Made by a program: the position numbers and the translations under genes | Shown: positions 6,102 to 14,604 of the stretch, piece after piece | Position numbering within the stretch: the stretch's first letter is position 1 | Layout of the letters: every line of letters begins with the position of its first letter | The notes under the pieces: model-generated | Told to the model about the DNA's origin: nothing | Database searches by the model: none | Seen by the model: only the letters and a program-made list of their open reading frames with translations | NCBI RefSeq assembly: GCF_014647975.1 | Contig: NZ_BMQF01000032.1 | Location: 1 to 53,738, forward strand | Direction: 5' to 3' | Length of the DNA: 53,738 bases | Origin: Streptomyces fumigatiscleroticus | GTDB taxonomy: Bacteria > Actinomycetota > Actinomycetes > Streptomycetales > Streptomycetaceae

Positions 6102-8237
6102 CTACTCGCCCTCGTCCAGGACGGCGTCGCCGCCCTTGATGTGGCGGGCCGGGTTGAGGCCCTTCTCCATCAGCTCCACCGCCCACAGCATCGGCTGGAC
6201 GCCCTCCAGCTTCGCCAGGCCCGGCGTCGGCCCGAGGCGGAAGCCGCCCGGCTGCGGCTTGCCGGAGGCCGCGTAGGGCAGGAAGTCCAACGGGCTCGCG
6301 CCCGGCGAGGGGTAGACCACGCAGTCGGACAGCACGGCGAGCGGGAACAGCCCGGTCATCTTCGCCATGTTGTTGAGCTTGCGGTGCATGTTGACCCGGG
6401 CCTTGCTGATGACGGCGGCCCGGATGTCGGGGCGCCAGGTCGGCCGCTCCAGGGCTGGCCACCGCTCGCCCTCCTTGTAGTGCTTGCCCTGCGGGCGCTC
6501 ACGGAGCTTGCCGACGCCGCCCTTCACCGTGGCCTTGATGGCCGCGAGGACGGCGGCCAGGGCCGGGTCGACCTGCTTGTGCTGCTCCATCGCGGCAAGG
6601 AACTGGCGGTCGTCCAGGTCCTTGGTGACGCCGAGGTCGGCGAGGGTGTCGACGTAGGCGTTCTTGAGGCGGTCGTGCCACGGGTCCAGGTACGCGCCGG
6701 TCTCGCGGCGCAGGTACGCCTCGATCGGGTGGACGTCGTAGCCGAGCTCCTGGGCGTAGGCGACGGTGTGCGTCTGGTACCAGGCCGGGCCCGTCGGCCG
6801 GGAGCCGTCCGGCGTGAACGGCGAGGGCAGGCGCGGGTCCAGCTCGATGTGGCTCAGGTCGACCAGCCAGCTCCCGGGAATCTTCGGGTTGAACTTCGGG
6901 GCGTGGAAGTGGTCCGGAGCGCTGAGGCCGACGACCAGGCGGGCCGCGGCGGCGAGGAACGCCGTGTTGAGGTCCAGGCCGACCGCGAAGGGCATCATGC
7001 ACTCCTCATCGCTGAGCGAGTCCACCGACCGCACCCACTGGTACGCCTCCTCATTGAGGAACCCGCCCGTCCAGCCGGACTGAACGACGACCGGGTGCTC
7101 CGGGGTGGCCTCCGGCGGCGCCGGGTCCATCGGCTCCGTCCCCAGCGAGCCAGGGTTGTAGGCCGACACCCAGTTGCCGGTCTCCTCATCGCGCTCCGGC
7201 TTGGTCGGCGGGCGCAGCGCCGTCATCAGCTCCAGGCCCGAGACGGCCGTGGATCCGCGCGGGGTGATGACCCGCTGGGCGTACACCCCGAGGACGCGGG
7301 CGATGTCGGCCGGCTCCATCTCCGAGACGCCGGGCCAGGACCGCTCATCGAGGGCGTCCCAGGGCAGGATCGCCAGCTGCACGCACTGCCGGTCGCGGCC
7401 CTGCGCCTTGCGGTAGATCCGCGCCCACGGGCCGAACCCGCGCTGCGTGAGCTGCCACTTGGCCTTCGCCACCTGCTTGACGACCGGGTGGTCCTCCGGC
7501 AGGCGCAGGGAGCGGCGCTGCTCGTGGCCCTCCAGGCGCTCGGGCAGCCCGAGCTTCACGGCGGCCGCGGCGGTGAGCACGATCAGCGGGTCGGAGTCCT
7601 TGCCGTAGCGGTTGAGCTTCGGTGCGCCGAGGCCGGACTCGCGCAGCGTCCACTCCACCAGCTCCGGGATCGTGGTCGCCGGGCAGTCCAGCACGATCCC
7701 GTCGACGCCGTACGCGGAGCCGTCGCCGTCCAGCACGGCGAGCGGGCCGTGCGGGAAGCGCGGGTCGACGGCGGGCTTCGTCGCCTTCTTCGCTGCCGGG
7801 CGCCGCGACGTCGCCGGACGGGCGGCCGGACGGGCGGGGCGCTCCGGAGCGGCCGGGGTGGCGGGAGCCTCCACCGGCGCGGCGGCCTTCGCTTCGGGCG
7901 CGGCCGGACCCGTGAACGTCTCCGGCGTCACCGGCTGCGGCGCGGCGGCCGGAGCCACGGGGGCGACTGGCGCGGCGGGGGTGCCGTGGGCGGGGTACTT
8001 CGCCGCCCACCCCTTCAGCAGCCGCTGGTACGCCTCCAGGCGCGGCGACTTCGGCTCGGAGCGGCCGTTCTCGTAGTTCTTGACCGTCTGCGTCGTGGTC
8101 TTCAGCGCGGCCGCGAGGCGGGCCTGGGTGATGCCGGCGGCCTCGCGCAGTCGGGCGCGTTCTGCCGGGGGCGGGAGCTGTGGCTCCTCCGCCAGCAGTG
8201 CGTCGATGTTCGCGAACAGCTCTTCCTCGGATGCCAT
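6102..8237 (-). CDS. tap: Telomere-associated protein Tap
   Basis: 711 aa, close to the ~740 aa of chromosomal Tap. Residues ~24-70 hold an XRE-type helix-turn-helix (LREAAGITQARLAAALKTTT, ENGRSEP). A proline/alanine-rich linker (~80-150) leads to the large conserved Tap body (blocks FPHGPLAVLDGDGSAYGVDG, VGLDLNTAFLAAAARLVVGL, VYPSPGASPLDFLPYA). In the known system Tap binds the folded 3' overhang and recruits Tpg. AGGAG precedes the ATG, and three 13-bp-spaced repeats lie just upstream. tap and tpg in one operon is the standard arrangement. Confidence 0.93.
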   Translation of the reverse strand: MASEEELFANIDALLAEEPQLPPPAERARLREAAGITQARLAAALKTTTQTVKNYENGRSEPKSPRLEAYQRLLKGWAAKYPAHGTPAAPVAPVAPAAAPQPVTPETFTGPAAPEAKAAAPVEAPATPAAPERPARPAARPATSRRPAAKKATKPAVDPRFPHGPLAVLDGDGSAYGVDGIVLDCPATTIPELVEWTLRESGLGAPKLNRYGKDSDPLIVLTAAAAVKLGLPERLEGHEQRRSLRLPEDHPVVKQVAKAKWQLTQRGFGPWARIYRKAQGRDRQCVQLAILPWDALDERSWPGVSEMEPADIARVLGVYAQRVITPRGSTAVSGLELMTALRPPTKPERDEETGNWVSAYNPGSLGTEPMDPAPPEATPEHPVVVQSGWTGGFLNEEAYQWVRSVDSLSDEECMMPFAVGLDLNTAFLAAAARLVVGLSAPDHFHAPKFNPKIPGSWLVDLSHIELDPRLPSPFTPDGSRPTGPAWYQTHTVAYAQELGYDVHPIEAYLRRETGAYLDPWHDRLKNAYVDTLADLGVTKDLDDRQFLAAMEQHKQVDPALAAVLAAIKATVKGGVGKLRERPQGKHYKEGERWPALERPTWRPDIRAAVISKARVNMHRKLNNMAKMTGLFPLAVLSDCVVYPSPGASPLDFLPYAASGKPQPGGFRLGPTPGLAKLEGVQPMLWAVELMEKGLNPARHIKGGDAVLDEGE

Positions 8238-8273
8238 GCGTGAATCTCCTCTCGTGCCCCCACCCTAGCAGTA

Positions 8274-8306
8274 TTTACCCAAGTCTTTAACCCATTTCTT
8301 TAACCC
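8274..8306 (-). promoter_or_regulatory. Three 13-bp-spaced repeats upstream of tap
   Basis: On the minus strand GGGTTAAAG, GGGTTAAAG and GGGTAAAT occur with exactly 13-bp period, ending 37 bases before the tap start. A regular, AT-richer array in a GC-rich plasmid, right before a gene, suggests operator sites, possibly for Tap's own HTH (inference). Confidence 0.65.
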
Positions 8307-8350
8307 TATCGGAGTGGCTTTCGGGCCGGGGGTGGACGACCGGCGCAGGC

Positions 8351-8419
8351 CCTGGCTCACAGCTGACAGGCTCTGCGTGCGACGCCCTCACCTGGGTAAA
8401 CGCGGTGTGAGGCTCATAG
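8351..8419 (+). promoter_or_regulatory. Regulatory repeat, copy C
   Basis: The core at 8390-8419 (ACCTGGGTAAACGCGG, then GAGGCTCATAG) matches copy B most closely. The upstream CTCACAGCTGACAG matches copy A at the same distance. It precedes the 100-aa gene at 8483 and sits between that gene and the tap promoter. Confidence 0.65.
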
Positions 8420-8482
8420 ATGGCGGACCGAGTTGTCGAGAGATCACCCCGTCGGCCGGGCGGGCTCGCTACGGTGGCGACC

Positions 8483-8785
8483 ATGGCGGATCAGAGCGAG
8501 GCGCAGACGTGGTCGGGACGGGCGCGGCTGGGTGCCATCGAGCCGCCGCCGGGCGCACCGGCCGGGACGGTGCGCATGGTCACCGGCAGCCGGGCCCGGC
8601 AGGTGAGCGAGCAGGAGGCCCGCGACTTCGGGATCTCCACCGACCGGGTGTGCCTGGAGATCGAGCACGTCTTCTACGACGCCGACGACGACGTGCTGCG
8701 GCACACGATCACCGTCGACTTCAGCGGCCAGCCGTACGTCACCCGGCACGTGCCCACCCCCGAGGAACTCGCCCGCCGCGAGTAG
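8483..8785 (+). CDS. Small UTRA-like protein without HTH (100 aa)
   Basis: Residues ~30-85 (RQVSEQEARDFGIS, then CLEIEHVFYDADDDVLRHTI) follow the pattern of the C-terminal half of UTRA ligand-sensing domains of GntR/HutC regulators, but no DNA-binding domain precedes it. A TACGGT box seven bases before the ATG suggests a leaderless transcript. It may be a remnant, or a partner that modulates another regulator. It lies just downstream of repeat C. Confidence 0.55.
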   Translation: MADQSEAQTWSGRARLGAIEPPPGAPAGTVRMVTGSRARQVSEQEARDFGISTDRVCLEIEHVFYDADDDVLRHTITVDFSGQPYVTRHVPTPEELARRE

Positions 8786-8884
8786 CCGGCCCCGCCCTCC
8801 CGGACGCTCCCGCTGATCGGCGGATGCGGGTGTGCGCGGCCGGTACGGTGCCCACGACGACGTCGACAGCAGCAGGGGGAGAAC

Positions 8885-9349
8885 GTGGCGAAGGTTCGAG
8901 ACCGTGGCGAGGTGCTGGGCTTCGGGGTGGCGCCCGCGCTCTTCCTGCCCGGGGTCGCCTACCTCGGGATCACCAACGGCCACCAGTTCATCGCCAACGA
9001 CTTCTTCGCCTTCATGTACTGCCTGGCCTGCGTCGGCTTCGCCTCGGTCCCGCTGATGGCGTGGCGCCGGGGCGGAGGCCGCTACGCCGACCCGGGCTTC
9101 GTCCGCTCCGCCTGGTTCCCGTGGCTGTTCACCACCGGGCAGGGCGTCGCCTACAGCTCCGCGCGCGGCGACGCGAACGTCCTTCTGCTGATCGTGGGCT
9201 GGGGAGCCTTCATCTATGCCGGGATGATGGCCCTGTACTTCCTCGCCCGCGCACTCTGGGCCGTCGACGACGACCAGGCCGCCCCGTCCAGCACGGCAGC
9301 GCCCGGTGCCGGAGCGGCAGAGCTTCGCACACCGGAGTCCGACGGCTGA
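8885..9349 (+). CDS. Small integral membrane protein (154 aa)
   Basis: About four hydrophobic segments: ~12-28, 38-58, 75-90 and 98-125 (VLLLIVGWGAFIYAGMMALY), then a disordered acidic/alanine tail. GGGGGAG precedes the GTG start. It is convergent with the kinase gene; the two stop codons abut at 9349/9350. Function unknown. Confidence 0.6.
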   Translation: MAKVRDRGEVLGFGVAPALFLPGVAYLGITNGHQFIANDFFAFMYCLACVGFASVPLMAWRRGGGRYADPGFVRSAWFPWLFTTGQGVAYSSARGDANVLLLIVGWGAFIYAGMMALYFLARALWAVDDDQAAPSSTAAPGAGAAELRTPESDG

Positions 9350-10528
9350 TCAGTCGACGACGTGCACGGTGACGTACATGTCTCCGGGCGCGCCGCCGTT
9401 CTTGCCGGGGCCGCCGAGCTCGCGGATGCGGACCTCCTGGCCGTCCTTGAGTCCGGCGGGGATGCGGACCTTGTAGGTGTGCTGCTCGCACACGATCCGG
9501 CCCTCTCCCCTGCAGGTGGTACAGGACTGTGCCGCCTTCTCGTCTGTCCTGGTGGCGCAGGCGGGGCAGGCGTTGTGGGCGGTGATCCGCAGGGGGATGA
9601 TCGCGCCGTCTGTGGCTTCCGCCCGGGTGACGAGCACCTCGGTGGCGATGTCCTTGCCGCGGCTGGGTGGAGTGGCCCCGAAGTGCCGGTCGCGGATCTC
9701 CTTCAGGACGTCCCGGACCTTCCCGGCGGAGGCTGGCCGCTGAGCCGGGTCTTTGGCCAGGAGCCGGTCGACGAGCCGTTCGAGTTCCACGGGCGCGTCC
9801 GGGCGCAGGGTGCGCAGCGGGGCGGGCTGCTCCTTGATGTGCTGGTTGACCAGGTGCCAGGAGGTGCCGGTGAAGGGCCGGCGGCCGGTGACCATCTCGT
9901 AGAGCACGCAGCCGAGCGAGTACAGGTCGGAGCGGTGGCCGAAGGTGCCGACGAGTGCTTCGGGTGCCATGTAGGCCGGTGTGCCGATCAGGACACCGGT
10001 GGTGGTGACGTCGTGCTGGCCGTCATTGCCCTTGGTGATGCCGAAGTCGACGACCGTCGCCTTGCCGTTGGACCTGATGATGATGTTGGAGGGCTTGATG
10101 TCCCGGTGCGTCAGGTCCGCATCGTGGGCGGCTTTAAGGGCGTCGGCGACGCAGGCGGCGACGGACAGGGCCTTGGGCAGGGGCAGTCTCCCGGCTTTCA
10201 GGACGGCGCTGAGTGGTTTGCCGGGCAGGAGCTCCATCACCAGGTAGGCGCAGGGCTGTCCGTTGTGTGTCGTGGAGCCGAAGTCGTGGACGGTGACGAT
10301 GTTCGGGTGGGAGAGGCCGCCGGCGACTGCGGCCTCGCGGGCGAACCGGGCCACCTGCCGGCTGCTGCCCGCATCCCCGGTGAGCACCTTGACCGCCACC
10401 AAGCGGTCGATCTTGGGATCGTGTGCAGCCCAGACCTGCCCGAACCCACCCTCGCCGATCGCCTCGATCAGCCGGTAGCGACCGTCCAGCACGGTCCCTT
10501 CCCGCACGACTCCCCCTTCTGTACTCAC
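9350..10528 (-). CDS. Ser/Thr protein kinase fused to DnaJ substrate-binding region
   Basis: 392 aa. Residues ~17-285 form a complete Hanks-type kinase: glycine loop GEGGFG (25-30), VAVK lysine 47, HRDIKPSN (141-148), DFG (161-163), and APE motif. From ~293 the protein switches to DnaJ-like sequence. EVLVTRAEATDGA and CPAC/CTTC form one shortened zinc module. The segment IPAGLKDGQEVRIRELGGPG followed by GAPGDMYVTVHV is the classic DnaJ C-terminal domain. There is no J domain (no HPD) and no transmembrane helix, unlike typical PknB-type kinases. The kinase may phosphorylate misfolded or chaperone clients (inference). The start could be an internal GTG at 10507. Confidence 0.9.
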   Translation of the reverse strand: MSTEGGVVREGTVLDGRYRLIEAIGEGGFGQVWAAHDPKIDRLVAVKVLTGDAGSSRQVARFAREAAVAGGLSHPNIVTVHDFGSTTHNGQPCAYLVMELLPGKPLSAVLKAGRLPLPKALSVAACVADALKAAHDADLTHRDIKPSNIIIRSNGKATVVDFGITKGNDGQHDVTTTGVLIGTPAYMAPEALVGTFGHRSDLYSLGCVLYEMVTGRRPFTGTSWHLVNQHIKEQPAPLRTLRPDAPVELERLVDRLLAKDPAQRPASAGKVRDVLKEIRDRHFGATPPSRGKDIATEVLVTRAEATDGAIIPLRITAHNACPACATRTDEKAAQSCTTCRGEGRIVCEQHTYKVRIPAGLKDGQEVRIRELGGPGKNGGAPGDMYVTVHVVD

Positions 10529-10606
10529 CGCGACGCACGGTGTACCAGGCGTGTACCCGTCACGCTACGCCGTGACAACCGCCAGTAACAGGGGGTGCTG
10601 ATCTGC

Positions 10607-11443
10607 TCAGGCCGTATCGCGCAGGGCAGCCGACTGGGGGACGTCGGCCAGCGTCCCGGACTCCCGGGCCGCGCGCTCTTGCCGGGCCCAGCGCAGGGCG
10701 GCGGCCTCGGTGGCCGCGGCCTGGCGGCGGCGCTGCGCCCGGGTCGCCTCGATCGAGGCCGGCGCATCGTCTGCGACGACGTCCGGCTCGGGGAACGCGC
10801 GGCGGGACAGCTCCCGCATCGCGGCGGTCTGCCGCTCCGCTGCCTCCGCGATGGCCGGGTCCGCCAGGGGCGGCCGGGCGGCGCGGCGGTGCGCCTCGAT
10901 GGCGCGGCGGTAGCCCTCCGGCGGCGTCCGGCGCTCCACCGGCACGGTCGGCACGGCCGGCCGCGGGGCCGGATCGGCGGCCGCCGTGGCGGGGCTGGCC
11001 TTCGCGGGCGCGGGCGCCAGGACGTGGACGGCGCGCACGTGCGCACCCGGCACCCGCTCGTTGGCCGCCTCGATCAGCTTCGGCGCGCTCCAGCGCAGCT
11101 TCGTGCCGTACGCGGGCGCATCGGGGGTGACGTCCAGGCGGCCGGTGTCCGCGTCGAACGTCACGGCCCGGACGTGACCGGCGAGCTCGGGCGCGGCCGC
11201 GGCGAGGATGTCGTCGAACTGGGCGAGGACGCTGCCGCCGGCGGCCGGGGCGACCATGCCGCGCTCGGTCATCATCATGCCGATCGCCGCTCCGAGCCCG
11301 AGCGGCTCGCGGCCGTCACGGCGTACGGCGGTGCCGGTGCGCCGCTTGGGCTTCTTCGTCTGGGTGGCGCCGTTCTTCGCCGCCTCCCGGGCCGCGATCA
11401 GCGCCTGGCGCGCGAGGTCGACCCCGCTCGGCTCGGTGCTCAC
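10607..11443 (-). CDS. DciA/DUF721-like protein (putative helicase loader)
   Basis: 278 aa starting at a GTG overlapping the stop of the upstream 879-aa gene (GTGA). Residues ~60-145 follow the DciA/DUF721 pattern: LAQFDDILAAAAPELAGHVR, then GRLDVTPDAPAYGTKLRW and LIEAANERV followed by VRAVHVL. DciA loads the replicative DnaB helicase in most bacteria. An arginine/alanine-rich helical C-terminus (200-278) is extra. Coupling to a large putative replication protein suggests a plasmid-specific helicase-recruitment step (inference). Confidence 0.65.
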   Translation of the reverse strand: MSTEPSGVDLARQALIAAREAAKNGATQTKKPKRRTGTAVRRDGREPLGLGAAIGMMMTERGMVAPAAGGSVLAQFDDILAAAAPELAGHVRAVTFDADTGRLDVTPDAPAYGTKLRWSAPKLIEAANERVPGAHVRAVHVLAPAPAKASPATAAADPAPRPAVPTVPVERRTPPEGYRRAIEAHRRAARPPLADPAIAEAAERQTAAMRELSRRAFPEPDVVADDAPASIEATRAQRRRQAAATEAAALRWARQERAARESGTLADVPQSAALRDTA

Positions 11444-14079
11444 GCGACCACCGCCCCGGCCGTGCCGCCGTCCAGCGAGCGCTTGGCGAGCTCCGCCAGC
11501 CGGTCCTTCCACGGCGCGGCCGCGGCCGTCTCGGTGCGGGCGGCGGCCTGCTCGCGCAGCTGCTCCAGCCGCGTCGCCAACAGGTACTCGGCCACGCGCT
11601 CCCGGGCCGCGTCGGCGGCCTTCGTCGCGGCGGCGACAGCGTCCGCGCCGGTCGGGTTGTACTGGAACCAGGGACGGCCCTGCTCCGCCTTGTACGCCCG
11701 CCGGGCCTCGGCTTCGGCCTCCTCAGTCCGGCCCAGCATCGCCAGCGCAGTGTTCTGGTACTCCTGGGCGGCCTGCTGTGCGGTCTGGAACGCGGTGAAG
11801 GCGTACGCGTCCTTCGCCGCCTCCGGATCGGCCTTCAGCATGGCGACGTCGGTGATCTGCAGGAACTCCTGCCATGCGGCGGCGATGCTGCTGCCGATGG
11901 CCGTCCGGGCCTTGGCGGTGGCGGCCGCGACGCTGCCCGGGTCGGTCAGGTCGGCGGCTCCGGCCGCCGCCAGAAGACCGGCCTCACCGATCAGGGTCTC
12001 GGTCTGACGGCGGTGGTCGCACGCCTCGCACAGCCCGGCCGCCTGGTCGCGCCCGCAGTCCTCGCACGGCAGGGCCTGGCGCACCGCTTCGGCGGCGGCC
12101 GCGGCCTGGCGCTCGCGCTCCGCCCGCTCCCGGGCCGCCGCCCGGGCGGCCTCGCGGCGGGCCTGCTCCGCGTGGGCCTGCTCCCGACGCCACACGAGGT
12201 GCTCCGCCTCGATGGCCACCTGCTCCCGAAGCCGCTCCTCGAGGACGCGCCGCCGCTCGTGGCCGCTCAGGCGGGGCAGGTCCCGGTCGATCTGCGCCGC
12301 GATCTTCGCCCGCCGGGCCCGCCGGAGGTGCACCACGTTGCCGCAGTTCTCGCACTCGCCGCCGGTGTCCAGACGGATCCCGTCGTCGCACCGGCGGTCC
12401 GTGCACGCCTGGCGCTGCACCAGGCCCCGCCGGATCAGCCACGGATACGGGCGCTTGACCAGGGCCTCGCCGCCGGTCTCCGCCAGCCGGTCGGTGAGCC
12501 GGTCGGCCAGCAGCCGCGGCGCACCACCCGGCAGCGCCAGCAAGCCCTCCAGGCGGGCCAGCTCCGTCTTCGCGGCCGCCTCGACCTGGTCCTGCTGCCA
12601 GCCACTCAGCCGCTCCCAGAGCCAGGCCACCGGCCCCAGGGCCACCCGCAGACGAAGATCAGCCGGAAGGCCCACCCTCCGCTGCTGCTGCGTCTTTCCA
12701 CCACCCACGGCCTTCGGCCGGCCACCGGCCCCAGTCCCGGCAGCACGCTGCCCACCCCGCTCATCGACCGAGGACTCCTTCGGCTTTTCCCCGCGGAGCG
12801 GGCCGCCCTCAGCCACCGGCGACGTCGAACGGGCAACGGTGTCCTCGCCGTCGACGGCCTGGTCCTCGCGCACGCACACGCGCTCCGGCCGACGGCCTTC
12901 ACCCCCACGGCCTTCGCCGGAAAAACCACAAGCAAGCTGCGGAGGAACTACGGCAGCAACCGCAGAAGCGTGGTCTGCGTGGAGCTCTGCATCATCGGGA
13001 CGCTCCCGAACCGCCGCATTCCCGGGGCCCTCAGCACCGGTGATCCCAGACGTACCAAGGGCACTCGCAGCACCGGCCGGAGCATGATCTCCGCACGCAC
13101 CATCGGGACGCGCCGAAAACACGGTGCCGGGCCTCGAAACGACCTCCACCGGGGCCAAGGCCCGGCCGTACGCGCGGGCGACCGGCAGCACCATGACCCG
13201 GGCCCGGCCGTTCATCCGCGTCGCCGTCGCCTTGCGCTGCCGCGCCACGACACCGGCCTCCGTCAGCCGCGCCAGGACCTTCCGGGCCCCCGAGGGCGAG
13301 CAGCCCAGCAGACGGGCCAGGGTCGCCGCCCCGCGCCCCTCCTTCGCCTTCACCGAGCCGCCGCACAGCTGCAGCCAGCCCGACGCCCGCGTGTTCAGCA
13401 CCATCAGCAGCAGCCCGAGCCGGTCGGTCGCCGCGCCCTTGCCCTTGCGGCTGGCCAGCAGCCCCGGCGGCGTCGGCTCCCTGTTCTCCGGCGCCCAGCC
13501 GGGCCCGAACAGCGCCTCACACAGGCGCAGCAGCGTCGCCAGCTCCGCCTTGGTCAGCGCCAGCGGGTGTCCCGCTCGCTCGCCGTGGTGGGCGTTCCAC
13601 AGCGGCATGACCAGGCAGTCCAGCCCGGTCGGGTGCCCCTTCGCGTCCGTCACCACCTGCGTGTGCAACGCGTCCGAGCCGCGGAGCACCGGCAGCACCT
13701 TGTGGTGGACGGTGGACTCCTTCATGCCCAGCCACCGACCGAGCTCCGAACCCCAGATGGACGTCTGGAAATCGTTCTTCTCACCCCTGGGCGCCCGTGA
13801 CTTCGCGTACAGCACCACCGCCGCCAGCTTCGGCGCGTCCTTCAGCCCGGCGATCGACGGATCCGCCAGCAGCGCCTGGACCGCGTCGCGCAGCCGCAGC
13901 CGCATCGCGCGACCGAGGCGCAGCGGGTCGTCCGGGCCACCGTCGCCCAGCTGCCCGGAGATCGGCACCGACCGCAGCACGTTCCGCTGCACGGGAAGCT
14001 GGGGCTCGTCGACGGGGTTGTCGAAGTCCTCCCACAGGGGGTGGTCCAGGACGGCGGCCGACGCCGCTCCCGCGCTCAC
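11440..14079 (-). CDS. Large wHTH/zinc-binding protein, candidate replication initiator (879 aa)
   Basis: Family not named with certainty. The N-terminal third contains two helix-turn-helix-like regions: WGSELGRWLGMKESTVHHKV (~108-127) and TLARLLGCSPSGARKVLARL (~250-270). Then come a long low-complexity linker (~330-450), a segment around ALGPVAWLWERLSG, and two cysteine clusters (CTDRRCDD with CENCG; CEDCG with CEACDH). A very charged coiled coil (~650-710) and a helical C-terminus complete the protein. Size, DNA-binding regions and zinc modules, plus the coupled DciA-like gene, fit a replication initiator of a linear plasmid; a large regulator is the alternative. Confidence 0.6.
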   Translation of the reverse strand: MSAGAASAAVLDHPLWEDFDNPVDEPQLPVQRNVLRSVPISGQLGDGGPDDPLRLGRAMRLRLRDAVQALLADPSIAGLKDAPKLAAVVLYAKSRAPRGEKNDFQTSIWGSELGRWLGMKESTVHHKVLPVLRGSDALHTQVVTDAKGHPTGLDCLVMPLWNAHHGERAGHPLALTKAELATLLRLCEALFGPGWAPENREPTPPGLLASRKGKGAATDRLGLLLMVLNTRASGWLQLCGGSVKAKEGRGAATLARLLGCSPSGARKVLARLTEAGVVARQRKATATRMNGRARVMVLPVARAYGRALAPVEVVSRPGTVFSARPDGACGDHAPAGAASALGTSGITGAEGPGNAAVRERPDDAELHADHASAVAAVVPPQLACGFSGEGRGGEGRRPERVCVREDQAVDGEDTVARSTSPVAEGGPLRGEKPKESSVDERGGQRAAGTGAGGRPKAVGGGKTQQQRRVGLPADLRLRVALGPVAWLWERLSGWQQDQVEAAAKTELARLEGLLALPGGAPRLLADRLTDRLAETGGEALVKRPYPWLIRRGLVQRQACTDRRCDDGIRLDTGGECENCGNVVHLRRARRAKIAAQIDRDLPRLSGHERRRVLEERLREQVAIEAEHLVWRREQAHAEQARREAARAAARERAERERQAAAAAEAVRQALPCEDCGRDQAAGLCEACDHRRQTETLIGEAGLLAAAGAADLTDPGSVAAATAKARTAIGSSIAAAWQEFLQITDVAMLKADPEAAKDAYAFTAFQTAQQAAQEYQNTALAMLGRTEEAEAEARRAYKAEQGRPWFQYNPTGADAVAAATKAADAARERVAEYLLATRLEQLREQAAARTETAAAAPWKDRLAELAKRSLDGGTAGAVVA

Positions 14080-14604
14080 AGGGACATCCCCGAGGTCAGG
14101 AGGCCCGCCGACCCGGCGGCATCCGTGTGACAGTCAAGGGGTGTGATGTGTGTCACGTTCCCGTGGGGCGGGATGCAGCAGCCTGCGGAATTTACCGCAG
14201 AGGTGGTGTCCCCCACCCCATGCCGGACCTGACAACCTGGCCTGACCTCGTGCACTATGGCGCTACCAGCCTTCATATAGGTCGACCTCGACCGCGACCG
14301 GGTCCCTGCCAGGACCCGACCTCGGCCGAACGTCTATGTGGATGTGTGGGTGGTTCCGAAGGCCTGCGAAAGCCGCCGGGACCGACTGGTGCAGAAGTCC
14401 CTTTGCGAGAGGGGCGACTGCGGTGGTGCTGGTCCTTACGGACCGGTTGTGAGATGACCCAGCTCGAGGAGCTGGAGCCCAGAGCCGGGTGCGAACCGGA
14501 GACTGGGCGGTCGACACGGGTTGAGAACCCGGTCGGCGAGACGGGCCGCGCGGCCACGGTGGATTGCGAGTCCACCCCTTGGCGCGCGGTTGGTGGCGGC
14601 TACG
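14080..14604. other. Structured non-coding region, origin or ncRNA candidate
   Basis: 525 bases without a convincing gene. It is dense in hairpins: CGGG-TTGAGAA-CCCG (~14518), GGTGGA-TTGCGAG-TCCACC (~14560), CCAGCTC-GAG-GAGCTGG (~14460), GGTCC-TTA-CGGACC (~14430) and GGGTCC-ctgcca-GGACCC (~14300). Some loops look like tRNA anticodon or T loops, but no complete tRNA can be folded. It lies upstream of the 879-aa candidate replication gene, so an internal replication origin or a regulatory RNA are the best guesses. Confidence 0.45.

Noticed and set aside
5709..8243. 844-aa open frame opposite tap
   Set aside because: An antisense shadow of a well-recognised gene; Arg/Ala/Gly-rich translation without domains and no ribosome site.
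8274..8306. GGGTTAAAG repeats as eukaryote-like telomere repeats
   Set aside because: Only three copies, internal, 13-bp spaced and beside a promoter; an operator array is far more likely.
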